Origin: Sphagnum compactum
Taxonomy: Eukaryota; Bryophyta; Sphagnopsida; Sphagnales
Direction of reading: 5' to 3'
Assembly: GCA_965153455.1 (NCBI GenBank)
Contig: OZ234501.1
Coordinates: 7,564,001 to 7,628,000, forward strand
Length of the DNA stretch: 64,000 nucleotides
Shown here: positions 22,042 to 35,779 of the stretch, one piece after another
Layout of the letters: each line of letters starts with the position of its first letter
Position numbering within the stretch: the first letter of the stretch is position 1
Translations under genes and position numbers: made by a program
Notes under the pieces: model-generated
The model's database searches: none
What the model saw: only the letters and a program-made list of their open reading frames with translations
What the model was told of the DNA's origin: nothing

Positions 22042-24633
22042 GTATTTTGGATTATGTCCTAAAAATCTTGTGGTCTGGAATGTATAGAACTATATTAACA
22101 AAGAATAATAACAAAATTATTCTAATTGTTCTTGATGGGCTAAATGTTAACCCTAAACCACTACTATAGTTTGTTGTGTTATCTAGTAGTAATTCGCTTA
22201 GTTGTGGACTAGTTTTCCTTTACTATTGAAAATTGTTCATTATGTTGCACATCTTCAATGGTCTTTATATGACCATTATTGCCTTAATCTGAAGGTGTGT
22301 GCCTTGCTACAATAGTTGTACCATAAATTATAAATTGAAATATAGTCTAGATTGTTACATATTCAGTTGAATATTTAGTTTCCAATACCTATTGCTACAA
22401 CTATTCCTACATTTATGTGGATACAAATGTTGTTTGTTCCAGTGGTTGGAATTCTTCTTATTCAACAACATATTCCATTGCAACTCCTCCTTTCATTTCT
22501 TCAAGCACTACTAAATGCACTTCAAATGTTTCTCCACTTGTGCCTATTTGAAACCGATCCATGTCTAATCCTAGAAAACTATCTTTTGGATTTATAGAAA
22601 TAAATGCATAACCAACCTTTGGGTAGGCTTTTTTTATGCCTTGAATTTCCTTTTATAACTTGCTTCATTTGCTTTATGTTCATCAAACAACACTTATACA
22701 TCCTTCTACATAATATTTTGTACTAAATTCCACTAAATATCAATGTCTAATGCACCTAGCTCCGTGGACTTCTATTTAGTCCTAATGATGGTATTATGCA
22801 TTAACGTATTGTCACTCTTGAAGTCAATGTTTGGAAAGGTATGGCTCCGTGCTCGTTAGTTGATCCACAATTGTTTATATACATTGAACATCATGTTCAA
22901 GTGCATGTATCATACTATTATAAGAAGCTTAAGTCTATTCCTTTGTAATGCTTCATTCTTTTGATGTACAACAATTTGAATTTCTTGTTTGAGCTTCAAT
23001 ATTTTTGCATATGATTCTTTTGTAGTATGCTCCAAATTGTTGTTGTTTCTTTGTATTGTTGTAGATTGAATTTCAAATTCATCTTCTTGTTGATTTATAG
23101 CTCAATACTTCTGATCTACCTTTTCTTGATTTTGCTTCAATAAATTTATCTCCCCTTCTTTTGTCCATAAATTGCAGCTTGAGTCTTGATATTTCAATCA
23201 TCATTTGCTCCATCTTCTTGTTATAATGTGCCAAATGTTGGAGCATTCTAGTAGTCCACAGGTGCTCCAAATCCACCTTTTAATTTAAACATCAACATGG
23301 GTTTTTGGTGTTTGAAATACTAGAGTACCTTTTCTAGATGTCTTGGCAAATGGCACTACACTTCTATAGGTTCCATATTGTGTTAATGTTTCATAGAAAC
23401 TTGTCAACGATGATGGCCTATCATCCTATTGTGTAACATGCACAATTTGAAGATGTACATGTTCCTATGGTGTTGAAGATTGTCATTTTAACGGAGAGCA
23501 CCCAACAAGGTCTAGTTTCAAAAATGGAGATTGTTTTCTATGCTCCTATTATGGTTTTATGAAAGACTTCAGTTGTGAAGCTTATTGCCCATTGGGTGCA
23601 AACAAGATACAATGATCCAACATGATTACTTTATAAAATAATTGCTTATATTTTTTCCCAAAAAGACTTTTTCATAGGAATGAATTTTGGAACATTTTTT
23701 TTGCAATTTGTTATAATAAATGCTTATATATAGTTCTCCCAATACATGACATGTTTTTTTAAAATCATTTTTGAATAAATACGAATTTTTGAAAATGTCT
23801 TGATTCCTTGTAAATTTAGTGTTTGTAAACAATTTCAAATCATAACCAAAAATTCATTTTTAACATTTTTATGATTTTGTAAATAATAAACTACAAATTT
23901 TCTTAACACATCATGTAGATTATACCTCATTTATATGTGGTAACGGACTTTCAAAGTTCTAAAATTCTGGCTCAATTTTGGAAAGTTCTTTGAATTTTTA
24001 AAGTTTTAAAATTCCACATATTTTATGATATGAGTTTTTTTCAATGTGGCTCATAGGTCTTTATCTTCTTAAATCTTTTCCCATCAAATGTGTTTTATTA
24101 TATGTCCTTTTGATAGTCCTTTGCAAAATTGACTCTTGTCTGACACCATAGGTGTTCATTTTAAAAGGTTTTAAATCAAAACTTAAACTTAAAATTTCAT
24201 CAAATGGATTTTTGGTTTGAATTCGTTGACATTCATATGAATGAAAAATCAACAATTTACCATGATTGCCATGGCTTTAAATGGCAAAACATAAATATTT
24301 ATCTAATTTTGAATTTTTTTTTGTGATCTAACATCCTTTTCGGTGAGTTGGATTGTGATTACACCCCATTATGACTTGGAACATATGTTTCTTATTTGGT
24401 AAGTAATTCTGCCCTGGGAGCAAGCTCTCGTGACCTTGATCTTTATACTAGTTCATGAGGTTGTTGCTGCCTTGGAACATAAAAAATTATAGTCATTTTT
24501 AGAGTTTGATGTAGAGTTCCTCTCATATGTTGTTTCCTTTTGATAGCCAAAATAGTCTCTTCATCTTCTTCCTCATCAGATTCCAATATAGATTGTTGCC
24601 CTATTTTTTTCTACACCTTTCTAGCTTTAGATT
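22042..24633. other. 3' untranslated interior of nested element, no clear gene
   Basis: Only short frames are seen. One minus-strand stretch (23079-23276) reads as a short charged helix (LAHYNKKMEQMMIEISRLKL) and could be a coiled-coil relic; I assign no function. Confidence 0.35.
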
Positions 24634-26072
24634 CACTAGAAGAAATTTGGAAATAAACGACTATAAGTTTAGTTGCAAAAGACAGATTTTTAGTTGTAAT
24701 AGACACATGTAACTACAAACCATGTAGTCCCCTTGGACAAGTGGCAAAAAATAACTAGTTGCAAAAAAATCCATGTGGCATGTATGATTACCCATGTAGT
24801 CGCATATCACTTGCGACTACATGGATTTTTCATTGACTAGTCATAGGTTGTACTATGCAACTACAAATATGACTACATAAAATATTGGGCAACATTTTTT
24901 AAAATAATTATATTTAAATTATTTAATATATCTTTAAATCACATTTAGTAATCACATTATTTATATAATATAAATAATACACTATAATATTTCATATTAT
25001 TGGTAATTTCATAAATTTTCAATCTATGGGTTGTTGACATGTGTCATTAATTAGGCTAGGTTTGAAAACCTAATTTAGGTAAATAAGTAAGCCACCTAGT
25101 CCTAGGTAGATCTAGGTAGGCACCTAGGTTTAGTAGCCTAAATATGTAGGTTACATATAGCCAACATACCATTGTTAACCACAACTATGTCACTTGTGAG
25201 GTTTGAACCTTAGACCCCAAGGATGGATATCAACTTTTTTGCCATCAAACCACTTCATTTGATGTGAAAATATAGTGGAATGCATTCTATTTAGCCCATA
25301 TTTGACTTTAAACATTGCACAAACATCAATTTCAATATTTCATGTTTTATTGATATTTGTCCAAATGGAAAAAAAAAAAATTGATTCTTAAAGTACTTTC
25401 AATGACATACATAATTAAATGTATATATTTTTCCAAAAATTTGAATAAATGTTTTTAAAATATTGTTAAACTAAATTACAATTCGATGATGATTTGTTGG
25501 AATTTTTTTCAAACACATGATTTATAAATGAAAAATATTTTACAACTAATATTAATAATAATTTTTTAATTTATATATCTCCCACATATTAATACTTCAT
25601 TTCATTAAAAAATAAATACAATGTGATTATAATATATCATAATTTTAATTAATTCACATATAATTTTTATAAATATATAATATATAAATCACATTTCAAA
25701 CAATAATAATTTTTCAAAATATCAGTTATAATATTTATGATGTATATATATATTTTTTAAAATTTTATTTAAATCACATTAACACATTATTTAACATTAC
25801 TAAATGTGATTTGGATTAAATTTTAAAACATAAAAGAAGATTATACATCATAAGTATTATAACTAATATTTAAAAGAATTATTATTGTTTGAAATGTGAT
25901 TGATATATTATCCATTTATAAAAATTATATGTGAATTACATACGATTCACACATTTATGACTAAAATGACACGTAAAACTAACCTAATTGTAATTATATA
26001 AGTAGTTGATTTGGACACTAGTCACATTTATAGTCGTAACCATATGGTCGGAATGAACAATTTCTTCTAATG
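24634..26072. mobile_element. CACTA-type non-autonomous element, TSD ATT
   Basis: The left end is CACTAGAAGAAATT; the right end read inversely is CATTAGAAGAAATT, with one change in the CACTA. ATT flanks both sides (24631-24633 and 26073-26075). Subterminal TAGTTGCAA, TTGCGACTACATGG and CAACTACAA motifs occur in both orientations near the left end and TAGTCGTAAC near the right. The interior is extremely AT-rich with no transposase. Confidence 0.85.
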
Positions 26073-27327
26073 ATTTATCCTTGGAAATCTACTAGACAAT
26101 TTCATGGAGATAAAATTCATGTTAATAAAGTAACAAACTTCATTTCTTTGGTAGACCATTTGAATAAGCACAAGAAAACGAGCATCATAGGGTGGTTTCA
26201 TCTTGCTAATATTCCATTGTTTTGCAACATTTATGTAAACCTTAGGCAAAACAACACTTTGAAGCATAATTTTTGTAATTTGCTTATTTGCTTGTTTTTA
26301 CTTTCTCCAACCGGTTTTGAAATTTTTAAACACATCTATGATGACATGTTTATCAACAGAAACTACCTTTTCCCCTATCCAAACATAAATTGTTTCCTAT
26401 TTCTTTTGCTAAGTATTGAGAAACTCCACTAATAAATCATGTTGTGGTGTTCTTTAGTCAATTTCAAACACACCTACTAATCCAACCTTGAATGCCCATC
26501 TCTTTTTTATTTTCCCATCTTCACCCAAGTAATGATTCTTTTTAATTTTTAAGTATACAATTATTTTGTGGGTGTAAATATTAATCTTTCTAGTTTTGGT
26601 GAAAGTATCAACCTAGTCTGATGAACCATCCTACTTTATTTATTTGATTTGGACACATGAATAGAACAATGAAAGTTCAAAGAACCTAGTGCAGAATGTT
26701 GTGAAGTAGTAATTGGAGATGAAGATAGTGTTGATTTTGTTGACTGTTTCAATCATAGAAACAACACAAGTTGTCCTTGTTTTCAAAGTCCGATAACACC
26801 ATTATTTCAACTGCATTTTGAGGAAAAAAAAAATTGTGTTCCCAAAAAAATTACAACCACTTTTGAACTTCAATCCTTATTCACGCGGAATGATGCAAAC
26901 CCTCCTCAATTCTTCTTCTTAGGTCATAGTCTAAAGAAGAATATGGAAAATGGACTTGGAACAATTATGGATTTGCAAATTCAGAATGTGGAACTTGGCC
27001 TTCTCTTAATTATTCATCTTCTATAGCAACAACTTTTTCACATTGTAATTTTCTCTTTTGTTCATGCACAATGCTTCTAAACTTGTGTCTTCCTTCTTTC
27101 TTATCATTCATTTAACTTAGTCAAAAGAGACGAAAAGTGGCACAAATGAGTGATAATGACTTTTCACACACGTTGTCATGGGAAATTGACACCTCTAATT
27201 CCCACCTCCATTGATATGTCACTTTCATTTTTAGAGTTCCCACGTTTGAAATGTTGTGCATCCTGCTACCATCTAGCACTAAATGAAAATGAAGGTCATT
27301 CAATTCAATTGTAATAGAAAAAAAAGT
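26073..27327 (-). other. Interior of nested gypsy element, no clear coding
   Basis: DNA between the CACTA element and the integrase C-terminus. Short frames occur on both strands; none is recognised. Confidence 0.35.
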
Positions 27328-29300
27328 CTATGAAATTCTTGCACTATTGTTTAATCTATTAAATGTGTACAATCTGTATTGCTTATTCATGATTGTCCTT
27401 TTTTTGTCATTAACTGCAACATCACCATGTCTTTTCGAATATACAGTTGTCGGACCTTTTGTGTTATGTGCATTGTCATCCGAAAACATATAAGGCTTTA
27501 ATTTCTTCACATTAACAAGTATAGGATTTGCACCAAACTTATCCAATGTGAATAAAAAAATAATATTATTTGGTAAGCATAATTGTACTATGTACAAACC
27601 AAACCACTTCTTCATGAATTTTTCAAGATGTGATTTTTGTCCTTTTAGAAACCACAACACATGATCCCCAAATTTAAACTTCTTTTCAAAATACATTTGA
27701 TAACTCCAAATTGCATGATTCCACTATTGATTACTAGTGGTTTCTTAAGCTTGCTAGTGAGTACTTAACAAGATTTGCATCTTTGTGGTTCCCACCAAAT
27801 GCCAACAGAACATATTCTATGCGCAATAGAGGATGCAATCCATAGAATAATTGATATGAAATATACCTAGTGTAAGTACAATTGGGTGGTACCACTATGA
27901 ACCACCTCAAGGAATGGTCAAGGAACAAAATTTGGCCAAATAATATTCATGGGCCCTTTTCTTTAAATATTTTCATAATTATAAATTATTATTATTTATG
28001 TTTATTTATTGCATGCCAAAGTATATGGCTTGAATTCTTCATTACATAAAAAGGTGGAAATTGTTGTAAATTTGTATTCCTTATCAATGTGGCCCCTTCA
28101 GAAATCAAGTTCTTAAACTTTGAAAATTCATAATTAAATTGTATTTACTCAAATAATTACCCAATAAAAATATCAAATAGAATACCATCTAAAATACCTT
28201 GGAAATTATATGCACAAAAAATTGCAAACCTTGTTTGAAAGTGTTTCTACTTAAAAAGTTCAAGGAAAATAACCATTGTGACATTCCTGAAATTTTGTGT
28301 GAATGTAATGACTAGGAACATGAAAATTCAAAATAATTTCTAGATTGTTAAAGTTTCAAAATCTATACAACCTAGTTAATGTATTCAACAAATAAATTTA
28401 CAAAAAACCTTTCTTTATGTGTTTCTTATATTTTTCCAAAGTTTGAAGGGTCCTAAAAATTGAACGTGTGATGTTCTTAAAGGTACCACCCAATTGTACT
28501 TACACCTTGGCTACTTTATACATTGTTTTGTAGGAAAACAATATAGTGGGAAGATGTTCATCCCAATATGTCTTATTTTCATTAACTAACTTAATAATAA
28601 GATTCACAATGAACTTGTTAGTTGAATATGTTTGCCCACTCCCTTGTGGGTAATAGGTAGTGGAACTAACATGCTTCAACAAAAAATGATCAATCAAATG
28701 CTTAATAATATCATTGATAAAATGAACTCCCTGATCCATTACTAAAGTTAGTGGACAACCAAACCTTGTAAGGATGTAATCATACAAAAAATTAATTATG
28801 ACAATTGCGATATTTGTCCATAATGCTTTTGCCTCGACCCATTTCGTAGCATAATCTATGGCTACTATAATGTATAAGTGTTACTTGTAAATATCCTTGT
28901 TGGTTTAATTGGTCAAACAAAGTTCAATTCCCATTTCATAAAGGGTTCTTTTAGGAAAGTAATCACTAGCTTTGCCAAACTATGTGTTTTGAATCCACCA
29001 ACTCTTTAACATGCATCACACGCTCTACAATATTTTGTGGCATCATGAAACAATGTGGGCCCACCAGTAATCGACATTTAGGATCTTCTTGGTAGTAACA
29101 TTTGTGGCAAATTTTCCACTTGTAAATCCATTGTGGAGCTCCCATAATATATTTTGTGCTTCATTTGTGGTTACACAATGTCATAATATATTATCTTGAC
29201 CCATCTGATACAATATTCCATCCTATACTGTTAAAGGTTTTGCTTTTTTTTGCCAACCTCTACGTCTAACCCTCTGGTGTCCATATAAATTATTTTGTAT
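27328..29300 (-). pseudogene. Integrase of nested gypsy element, interrupted by an inverted-repeat element
   Basis: On the minus strand a degraded zinc-binding region (about 29150-28980, with NILWELHNGF and VDYWWAH) is followed by the core at 28787-28506 (RFGCPLTLVMDQGVHFIND, STTYYPQGSGQTYSTNKFI), giving the second catalytic Asp; the Glu of GQAE-type motifs is changed. After the 636-bp insertion it resumes as ISYQLFYGLHPLLRIEYVL. The C-terminal domain at 27696-27400 reads KFGDHVLWFLKGQKSH, KKWFGLYIV and NPILVNVKKLKPY, the GPY/F-type module. Integrase inserts the cDNA into host chromatin; this copy is broken. Confidence 0.82.
27870..28505. mobile_element. 636-bp insertion bounded by 24-bp perfect inverted repeats
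   Basis: GTGTAAGTACAATTGGGTGG plus TACC (27870-27893) is the exact reverse complement of 28482-28505. Integrase coding runs up to both outer edges and is continuous without it. The interior is AT-rich and non-coding. The TSD is unclear: CTA on one side, CTT on the other. Confidence 0.75.
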
Positions 29301-30250
29301 TCCTCGTGAATTTAGTAATTGGGGCCATTATGAATGCAAAATTCATGATGAAACATTTATAAAACTGGGCCATTTCATTGAATACCACAATCAATTATGG
29401 ATTTTTGGGAACATGCATTTAAAATATGGCTTGGATTTTCTTAGGTAATGGTAATTTACCCTCCTTGGAAACTATAAATCCCAATATCATCCTTGAAAAT
29501 ACCATGAATGCACATTTATTAGGATTTAGGGTAATCCCAAATTCTCTGCATTTCTAAAAACACAATTTGAATTTAACTATATGAGTATCCATGTCATTTA
29601 CATAGTGAAATCATCCAAAAAAAAATTCATGTGAATTTGCCCAAATAATTTGTAAAGGTTATACTCACTGCTCTCTGGTAAGTAGGAGGTCCATTTTTCA
29701 CTCCAAATGGTAAAATTACCCAAGTAAAGGCTCCCCAATCTATTACAAAAGTTATCTTGTATTTATTTTCTAATGTTATAGATATCCAATGATATCCAAA
29801 GTATCCATTTTAGAAAGAATATGCATCATTCGCTACAATTGTGTTCAAAAGCTCATTTGTATTTAAGGAAATGGATATGGATATTTCTTTGTGGTTGCAT
29901 TTAGTTTTCTAAAGTTTACACATATTTTGAACTTTCCATTCTTCTTAGGCACTACCACAATTGATGACAACCAAATGGCTTCTTCTACGAGCTGTATAAA
30001 TCCTATCACTAACAATTTGTCTATGTTTTGTTCAATGGTTGTAGCATGGTTTGGATTTATTCTATACTTGGCTTGATGTGGTAGTGGAATCAATGTGTCA
30101 AACTCTATACAATTTTATGCCAATTCAGGGGGGTATGCCTTTTAGATCCTTATATGTCCAAACAAATACATCCTTGTATTCCATCAATAGTTCCTTCAAT
30201 GAACTCATGTTTTTTTAAACTAATGGTGCATTAACCTTAATCACGTATGA
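29300..30250 (-). pseudogene. Reverse transcriptase of nested gypsy element
   Basis: On the minus strand the order is YKDVFVWTYKDLKGIPP (about 30200), HQAKYRINPNH, DKLLVIGFIQLVEEAIW, IVVVPKKNGKFKICVNFRKL (29900-30050), then DWGAFTWVILPFGVKNGPPT (about 29690-29750) and FLDDF near 29608-29622, the YxDD-type catalytic site. Frameshifts and stops occur after the first 77 codons. These are diagnostic gypsy RT blocks. Part of RNase H is missing or unrecognisable before the integrase. Confidence 0.85.
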
Positions 30251-30357
30251 ATTGTTCTCTATTCCTAGGTTAATTTTCATGAATTATTTTTCTTCAGTTA
30301 AAGTTCACCTTGCAATTAGCAGTTCCTGTACTTTGATTTTTTTGGTGTTTCATTTTT

Positions 30358-31300
30358 CTATATCCAACTTGGTCTGTGGTGACAGTAAATCTTAGGATAC
30401 ACCTTGTTTTCAAGAGCTACTTTAGATCCTTCGTTGACTAATATCTCAAGAACAACTTTGTGGTTTACTTTAGTGCATGCACTAGAATCTACGGTGTTTG
30501 TTGTTCTCTCAATATGGATTGTGTTGATTACAATTGAACTTCCTAATTTTGAGGGTAAACTAATTGTACCAATTGAAAACAACTTAGGTTTACATACAAA
30601 TGTCAAATCTTCTTCCTCATTAGTGATACCATTTTGAAATCAAAACACAATAAGATTCTTGGTCTTTTCATATTAATACCCAAATGGTTTGTCACTTCTA
30701 TGGTTTTAATAGTACCATTTCCCTATATTGTAATCATGTTATTCCCCCAATCATGTGCCACTTTGGCATCCTTGGACTATGGTCTACCCGACAACATGGA
30801 ATAACTAGAATTTACAATGGTATTCTATAGGATTATGAATGTAGTTATATATGGTATACCATGCACATATATCTTTAAATATTTAATTAATCCTATTGGT
30901 TTTGTTGTGCTTTGGTCTACCATCTTTAGATTGTAGGGTGTGGTTTAGGTTTAAGTAACCCTAACCTAGTTCTTAGTTGTTCAATGATAATTTTTACCCT
31001 TAATCCACCATCCAAAAGTACATAAATAATGTTCTTCCCTATTTGCACTTGGATAACAACCATGTGATAAATGTACTTATCTTGTAAGTAATCGGCTTAT
31101 TATTAATTTATGGTTTAACTAGTTTCAATTTCTATCATAACTTATTTTTAATTCTAGTGCAATTTTGAACAACTACCCAGGGTTTAGTGTCTAATTGGTT
31201 TCCAACATTTATTTACTGATATTTTGAAAGATTTCTTTTATAGATATGAATTTTCTTAGAGAGGTAGAAAGTATTTCATGTGATTTGGTTAGTTTTGTAG
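30358..31300 (-). pseudogene. Probable protease region of nested gypsy element
   Basis: It lies between the Gag zinc knuckle and RT. A frame at 30606-30358 contains KLGSSIVINTIHIE and VLEILVNEGSKVALENKVYP, but no certain Asp-Ser/Thr-Gly was seen. The call rests on position. Confidence 0.35.
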
Positions 31301-31306
31301 GTTTTG

Positions 31307-31714
31307 CTAAACTTGGCATCTTGACCCAACTAGTAATCCATTCTCTTGTTGGAGTAAAAAGTATGTTGGTTGAAGGATAGTTTTACCACCTTTGTCCTTG
31401 AATATGCTTTTCATTTCGATAAACTTTGGACAATTTGTCAATTTGTGGCCCACTATTCCACAAATATGATAAGGATAGTTTAATGGTTTTAGAGGTTTTC
31501 TAGCTTGTGCATTAACTTCAGCAACAACTATAGTGGGTTTCCTTTTTTTGCTTGTGGACATCTCCATGTTATGGTTCATACGATGACAATTTGTATTTAC
31601 ATACTTGGCTTTGAGGCGATCTAGTTTCCCATAGCACAATCCTTTTTCCTGGTGTATATGGTATAAATAATTATGTTTTATGTATAGAAATACCTTCTTC
31701 ACACAGAAGTGCAA
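31307..31714 (-). pseudogene. Gag C-terminus with CCHC zinc knuckle, nested gypsy element
   Basis: A minus-strand frame of 135 codons contains YHICGIVGHKLTNCPKF (about 31425-31475). This is a CCHC knuckle in which the first Cys is Tyr, followed by the Lys-rich segment typical of gypsy Gag ends. The knuckle binds element RNA during packaging. Upstream (31715-34600, minus) gag coding is badly decayed and interrupted by the solo LTR. Confidence 0.7.
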
Positions 31715-32290
31715 ATTTCTTGTGCTATTGTAAAGTGTATTTTTTCATCCCTATTGTAACAATACATATAAAAGATTATATTCCAAGTATGAACACAATC
31801 ATCAAAAGACTATCAATTGTAGGAATCTGTAGACTTTTTGTTAGTTTCAATGATCTTTTATAGTACACCTCCACTTGTTTTATTGAATCCTGCTTCAAAT
31901 TCTTGAGCCGTAGATTTACTTGTTCATCATTCTATAATGTTTGATATCATTTACATAAAACTTGTTCTAGATTTGAAAATCTATAGTTTGGATGATCTTT
32001 CATATAATTATTACACCCATTTGATGCATTTTCTTTCAATGCGAAATTTGAATAGATTGGCCATTTTTTCATCTACTGTTTCACTACTAGTTTTGATAGT
32101 GGCTTTGAATACTCGTACATGAACATTCGAATCAAAGTTTTTTTTAATATTGAAGATAGTTAATAGGTCTCATGTAAGGCCTATAATGAATACTGTAGGT
32201 TGCCCAGATGCTACTATGACACCTCTTAAGGGTTTTGGAGGGTTTCCTCTAAGAGTTAATGGTTTTAATTTGGTAATAACTATGGTATGT

Positions 32291-33199
32291 TGACGCACCC
32301 CCAAACTCCTCAAAGGACCCAAAGGTGGGTCCCAGAATGAAATAGGGGGAGAAGAAGAAAGTTGGGGCACACTCCTCAACTCGTAGCACTTTGGGGGTAG
32401 AAAGGTGTGTTGGAGTTCCGGGATGGGACTAGGACAACTTTCACAAGTGGGAGTTCAAGATAATATCAATTTGCACAACCAAAAAAAAAGGGCGGTTAGT
32501 GCAAGTCAAATGGAAATGGTGCGGCGGACTTAGTAAGGACAACCTCAAGCATAAGCTTCAGACGGCCCGCAACCTTTGGGAGGAGGCACCACTCCCCTCC
32601 CTATAGTATATTCTGTGCCTTTCTGTGGGGACTACATCCAAATGTCACTTTTCTTCGGGACTCCTGAGTGGGAGTCCCAAAACTAGGACTCTTGTTGTCC
32701 CAAAACTTTGGACGCTTATATCTTTCTCAAATCAAGTCTTTTTTGGCGAGGACAATATCTTATAGCCCTTGAAAATATATTTTAATGGTGTAAAACACAC
32801 TCAAATCGGACTTCATTTGACCCTTGGTTTCAAGGGATTTGTGGTTGAGAGTCAAATTCCCAATTTGACTCCCACCCCTTCTTTTGATAATAACTCATGC
32901 AAATCAAGTTCAAATGAACAATGCGAGGTCATTTTAATCATCTACACTTCAAGAACTTTTTAATGGTATCTTGGGAGCCCAATTTTGTGCTTATTTGCCT
33001 TTTCAACCAAGGCTCTAAACATTTGTAACTCCCGCACAAATGCAACTCCCAAAATGGGAGTGCACTTGAGAGGCATTGGGCTTCATCCCTTGCATTCTCC
33101 CATAATTGTGAAAGTGTGTTTCACACCTAAACACACTTTCGACCTCATGGGCCCTTGCATTTCACACTTTGTCGCGAACCCAATGTTAGGGTTGCGACA
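32291..33199. mobile_element. Solo LTR, 909 bp, perfect 5-bp TSD TATGT
   Basis: It starts TGACGCACCCCC and ends GGGTTGCGACA. TATGT stands on both sides (32286-32290 and 33200-33204). It has more GC and CpG than its host element, and no coding. A TATA-like CTATAGTATATT lies at about 32601. The intact TSD implies insertion followed by LTR-LTR recombination, and a young age relative to its host. Confidence 0.88.
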
Positions 33200-33204
33200 T
33201 ATGT

Positions 33205-34988
33205 GATGGTATTCATGTGGTTGAACAAACATGTACATCTATATAAAGTTCTGTTGCTATAGATCTCCATGGTACATAATTAGTTGGTACTATTATGGTG
33301 ACATGTGAATTATTCCTTTGAGTTGTCACAATAGGTTCAATATATATTAAATTGTGTAAAGCAAAGTTTTATATTGGAATAACATGAATTTCTTTGTTTC
33401 CTATGGATATTGTATATCCTTTTCCGTGAACATACACATGCTTGATTTGTTATGCAATTTATGTAGTTGTCCCATACGCCGCATTCTCTATTGTTGAACA
33501 AAATTATGGTTCTACATCAATTATTCTAGCATGAAGTGATACATTCCCGTACTTATTTGGTGCAATGTATGCCATTGGTTTGTTCCACATTCTTGGCATG
33601 GATGTGTTGCATTTGAGAGTTGTGGTTCTTGCACAACTCATAACATGATGAGAAGTAGTCATCTTAACTCTCTTTACATCAAAATTTGGTTATTTGATCG
33701 GTTGAGGCACTTTAGCTTTAGAGGGAATCCTTCGCACATCGTACCTTCCAATAAGGTAAACGCTTTCTCTAGAATTTTGTTCTTGTGTCAAATCTATGAT
33801 TTTTCAAAACATGATCATCAGGTTCTATTCCTCTTCTATATCCAATTCAAATTGTACTTTGGTTTGGAAATGATATATCATTGCACCCCATACATCTTTC
33901 TCAATAAAAGGACAATCAGTAAGAGTATGGCCTTGTTATTTGCAAAAGCTACAATGATTGGGTGTAAAATTGGGTTCTTAATTTGTACCTTGAACACATC
34001 CACTCCATACCCATTTTCTAAGTAGGAATATGTTTTGCCGACTTTACCTAACCCTAGTTTCATTATTTTGCAAGACATTGGTGCTTGTTACTACCACCAT
34101 TATTGCATTGTTTATTATTATTGGAGTGGTATGTTCAACTTTGGTTTCCACCTTGATTAGTACATTGTTTCAGTTGCAAAAGCTTGTTCCTCTAGATACT
34201 TTGCCTTAGGTACAATTCTACATATTATGGTATTACTCATTCAATTTCATCATTGTATAGGTCTTCTGTTCACTCATCATGGGGTTGTCGGTATTAAGGT
34301 GAAGTAGATTACCAAACATAACTTTTGTTTGTTGATATTATTTCCAACACCTTTAGGTTCTTCATGGACGCATAACTCTTCGGATCTGTACAAATTGCCA
34401 TGTCTTTGGGATGATAGATTCATCCCTATTCTTTCTTGTAACCTTCGTTGCAAATCTACAGGGAACCCTAATTGCATTGTTTCCCCATCCTTTTGGTTCA
34501 ACTTTTGGAGATATTGCCTTCAATGAAAGCCTCTTTTGAATAATGGGTTGCTTCATTGTTCTACTAGTATATGTTTCTTGAGGTTCCAATATTATTGTAG
34601 ATGGTGTCTTATACCCTACATGTCATTCTTATGTCCTAGGTATTCTTGACACAATGTATTGTACTATTTATGGAGTGTGAAATTACATTGCTTCATTCAA
34701 CAACTACGATTCCATTTTTATTATGTTTTCTTTTTCATATTGTCAAATTGTAATTTGATTTAGTTGTTTATGTAGGTTTCAAATCATCATGCAATTCATG
34801 TTCATCCCCATTATACTACTATTCTTGGGAGAAAATTAAAAATTGTTACATATTTAAATCCTTACAACAATTGTTTTAAATTCATATATAATAACCTTTT
34901 GTGCTTATAACAAAACAACAAAAAACAAAAAAATCCATCGAATCTTGAATTTTCTATGCCAAATTCATTCCTGGGGATGGTTCACAAA
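33205..34988 (-). other. 5' part of nested gypsy element (leader and gag), decayed
   Basis: Minus-strand frames such as 34501-34277 and 34078-33878 (YLENGYGVDVFKVQIKNP) lie where leader and N-terminal gag belong. No primer-binding site with TGG directly after the LTR was recognised. Confidence 0.35.
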
Positions 34989-35462
34989 TGTAAATGTTAA
35001 TATTATGACATTTTGAAATTCTTAATTATGTTCTTCAACATGTTATTCTCTAAATACCCCATATTTATAATATTAACAAGCTACATAAATCAAAAAGTAA
35101 AACCCAACAAAAATGTGTTTCAAAATCCATATATGCAACAATATCGCATTTTTAATAATTTGAAAAAGAAATTCAAACCATATGGAATTGAAAATAGAAA
35201 ATAATAGAAAATAAAAAATAACCATTTTTAAAAATCAAAATATTCTTCTAGTTTCTCTCATGAGCTTTTCTTCATCCTAAAAAACTATTCAACTTTTTAA
35301 TGATCACCAGTTCAGAACTCCTCCCATTAGTCCTTTTTTATTTCCTCCCATGAACATTAATTCAAATTATCAACTAGTCCTATTCACTTAGCCTTATGCT
35401 AGCACTTTATCCTATAATGACATTTCTTGTCCACTTTTTCCATTGTACTTTTGCCCTTAACA
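34989..35462 (-). repeat. Right (5') LTR of nested gypsy element
   Basis: It starts TGTAAATGTTAAT and ends TTTTGCCCTTAACA on the plus strand, matching the left LTR along its length with many substitutions and small deletions. This argues for an old insertion. Confidence 0.88.
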
Positions 35463-35779
35463 CCAAGTAGCTATGTAAATCTTATTTCAAAAGGTAGATT
35501 TACACCTATTTAAAAATAAAATTGGGTCTAGCTTGTAAGGTCAAATATTCTTTTTGGTTCATCCCAATTGCCACTTATTCATTGAATTAATGAATTTCTA
35601 CATAAATAATTTACAAACTTCAAAGTTGTGACAACCAATATAGGATAAAGATTATAATTACATTCTAGTTGCAACTTGGGATGAAACGAGGGTAGAGAGG
35701 CAAAAAAGAGTCATAAATCTTTGAAAATTACTCCATTGTTTCTAACATTCAAAGAGACTATAATCCTCCACCAAGTGCA

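Larger units (their letters stand above)
21483..35462 (-). mobile_element. Nested Ty3/gypsy retrotransposon, minus strand, LTR pair and near-TSD
   Basis: Two related LTRs bound minus-strand gag, RT and integrase remnants. The flanking five bases are CGAAG (21478-21482) and CCAAG (35463-35467), 4 of 5 identical, consistent with an aged TSD. The element lies inside the outer gypsy element, so it is younger. It has collected its own insertions at 24634, 27870 and 32291. Confidence 0.87.
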
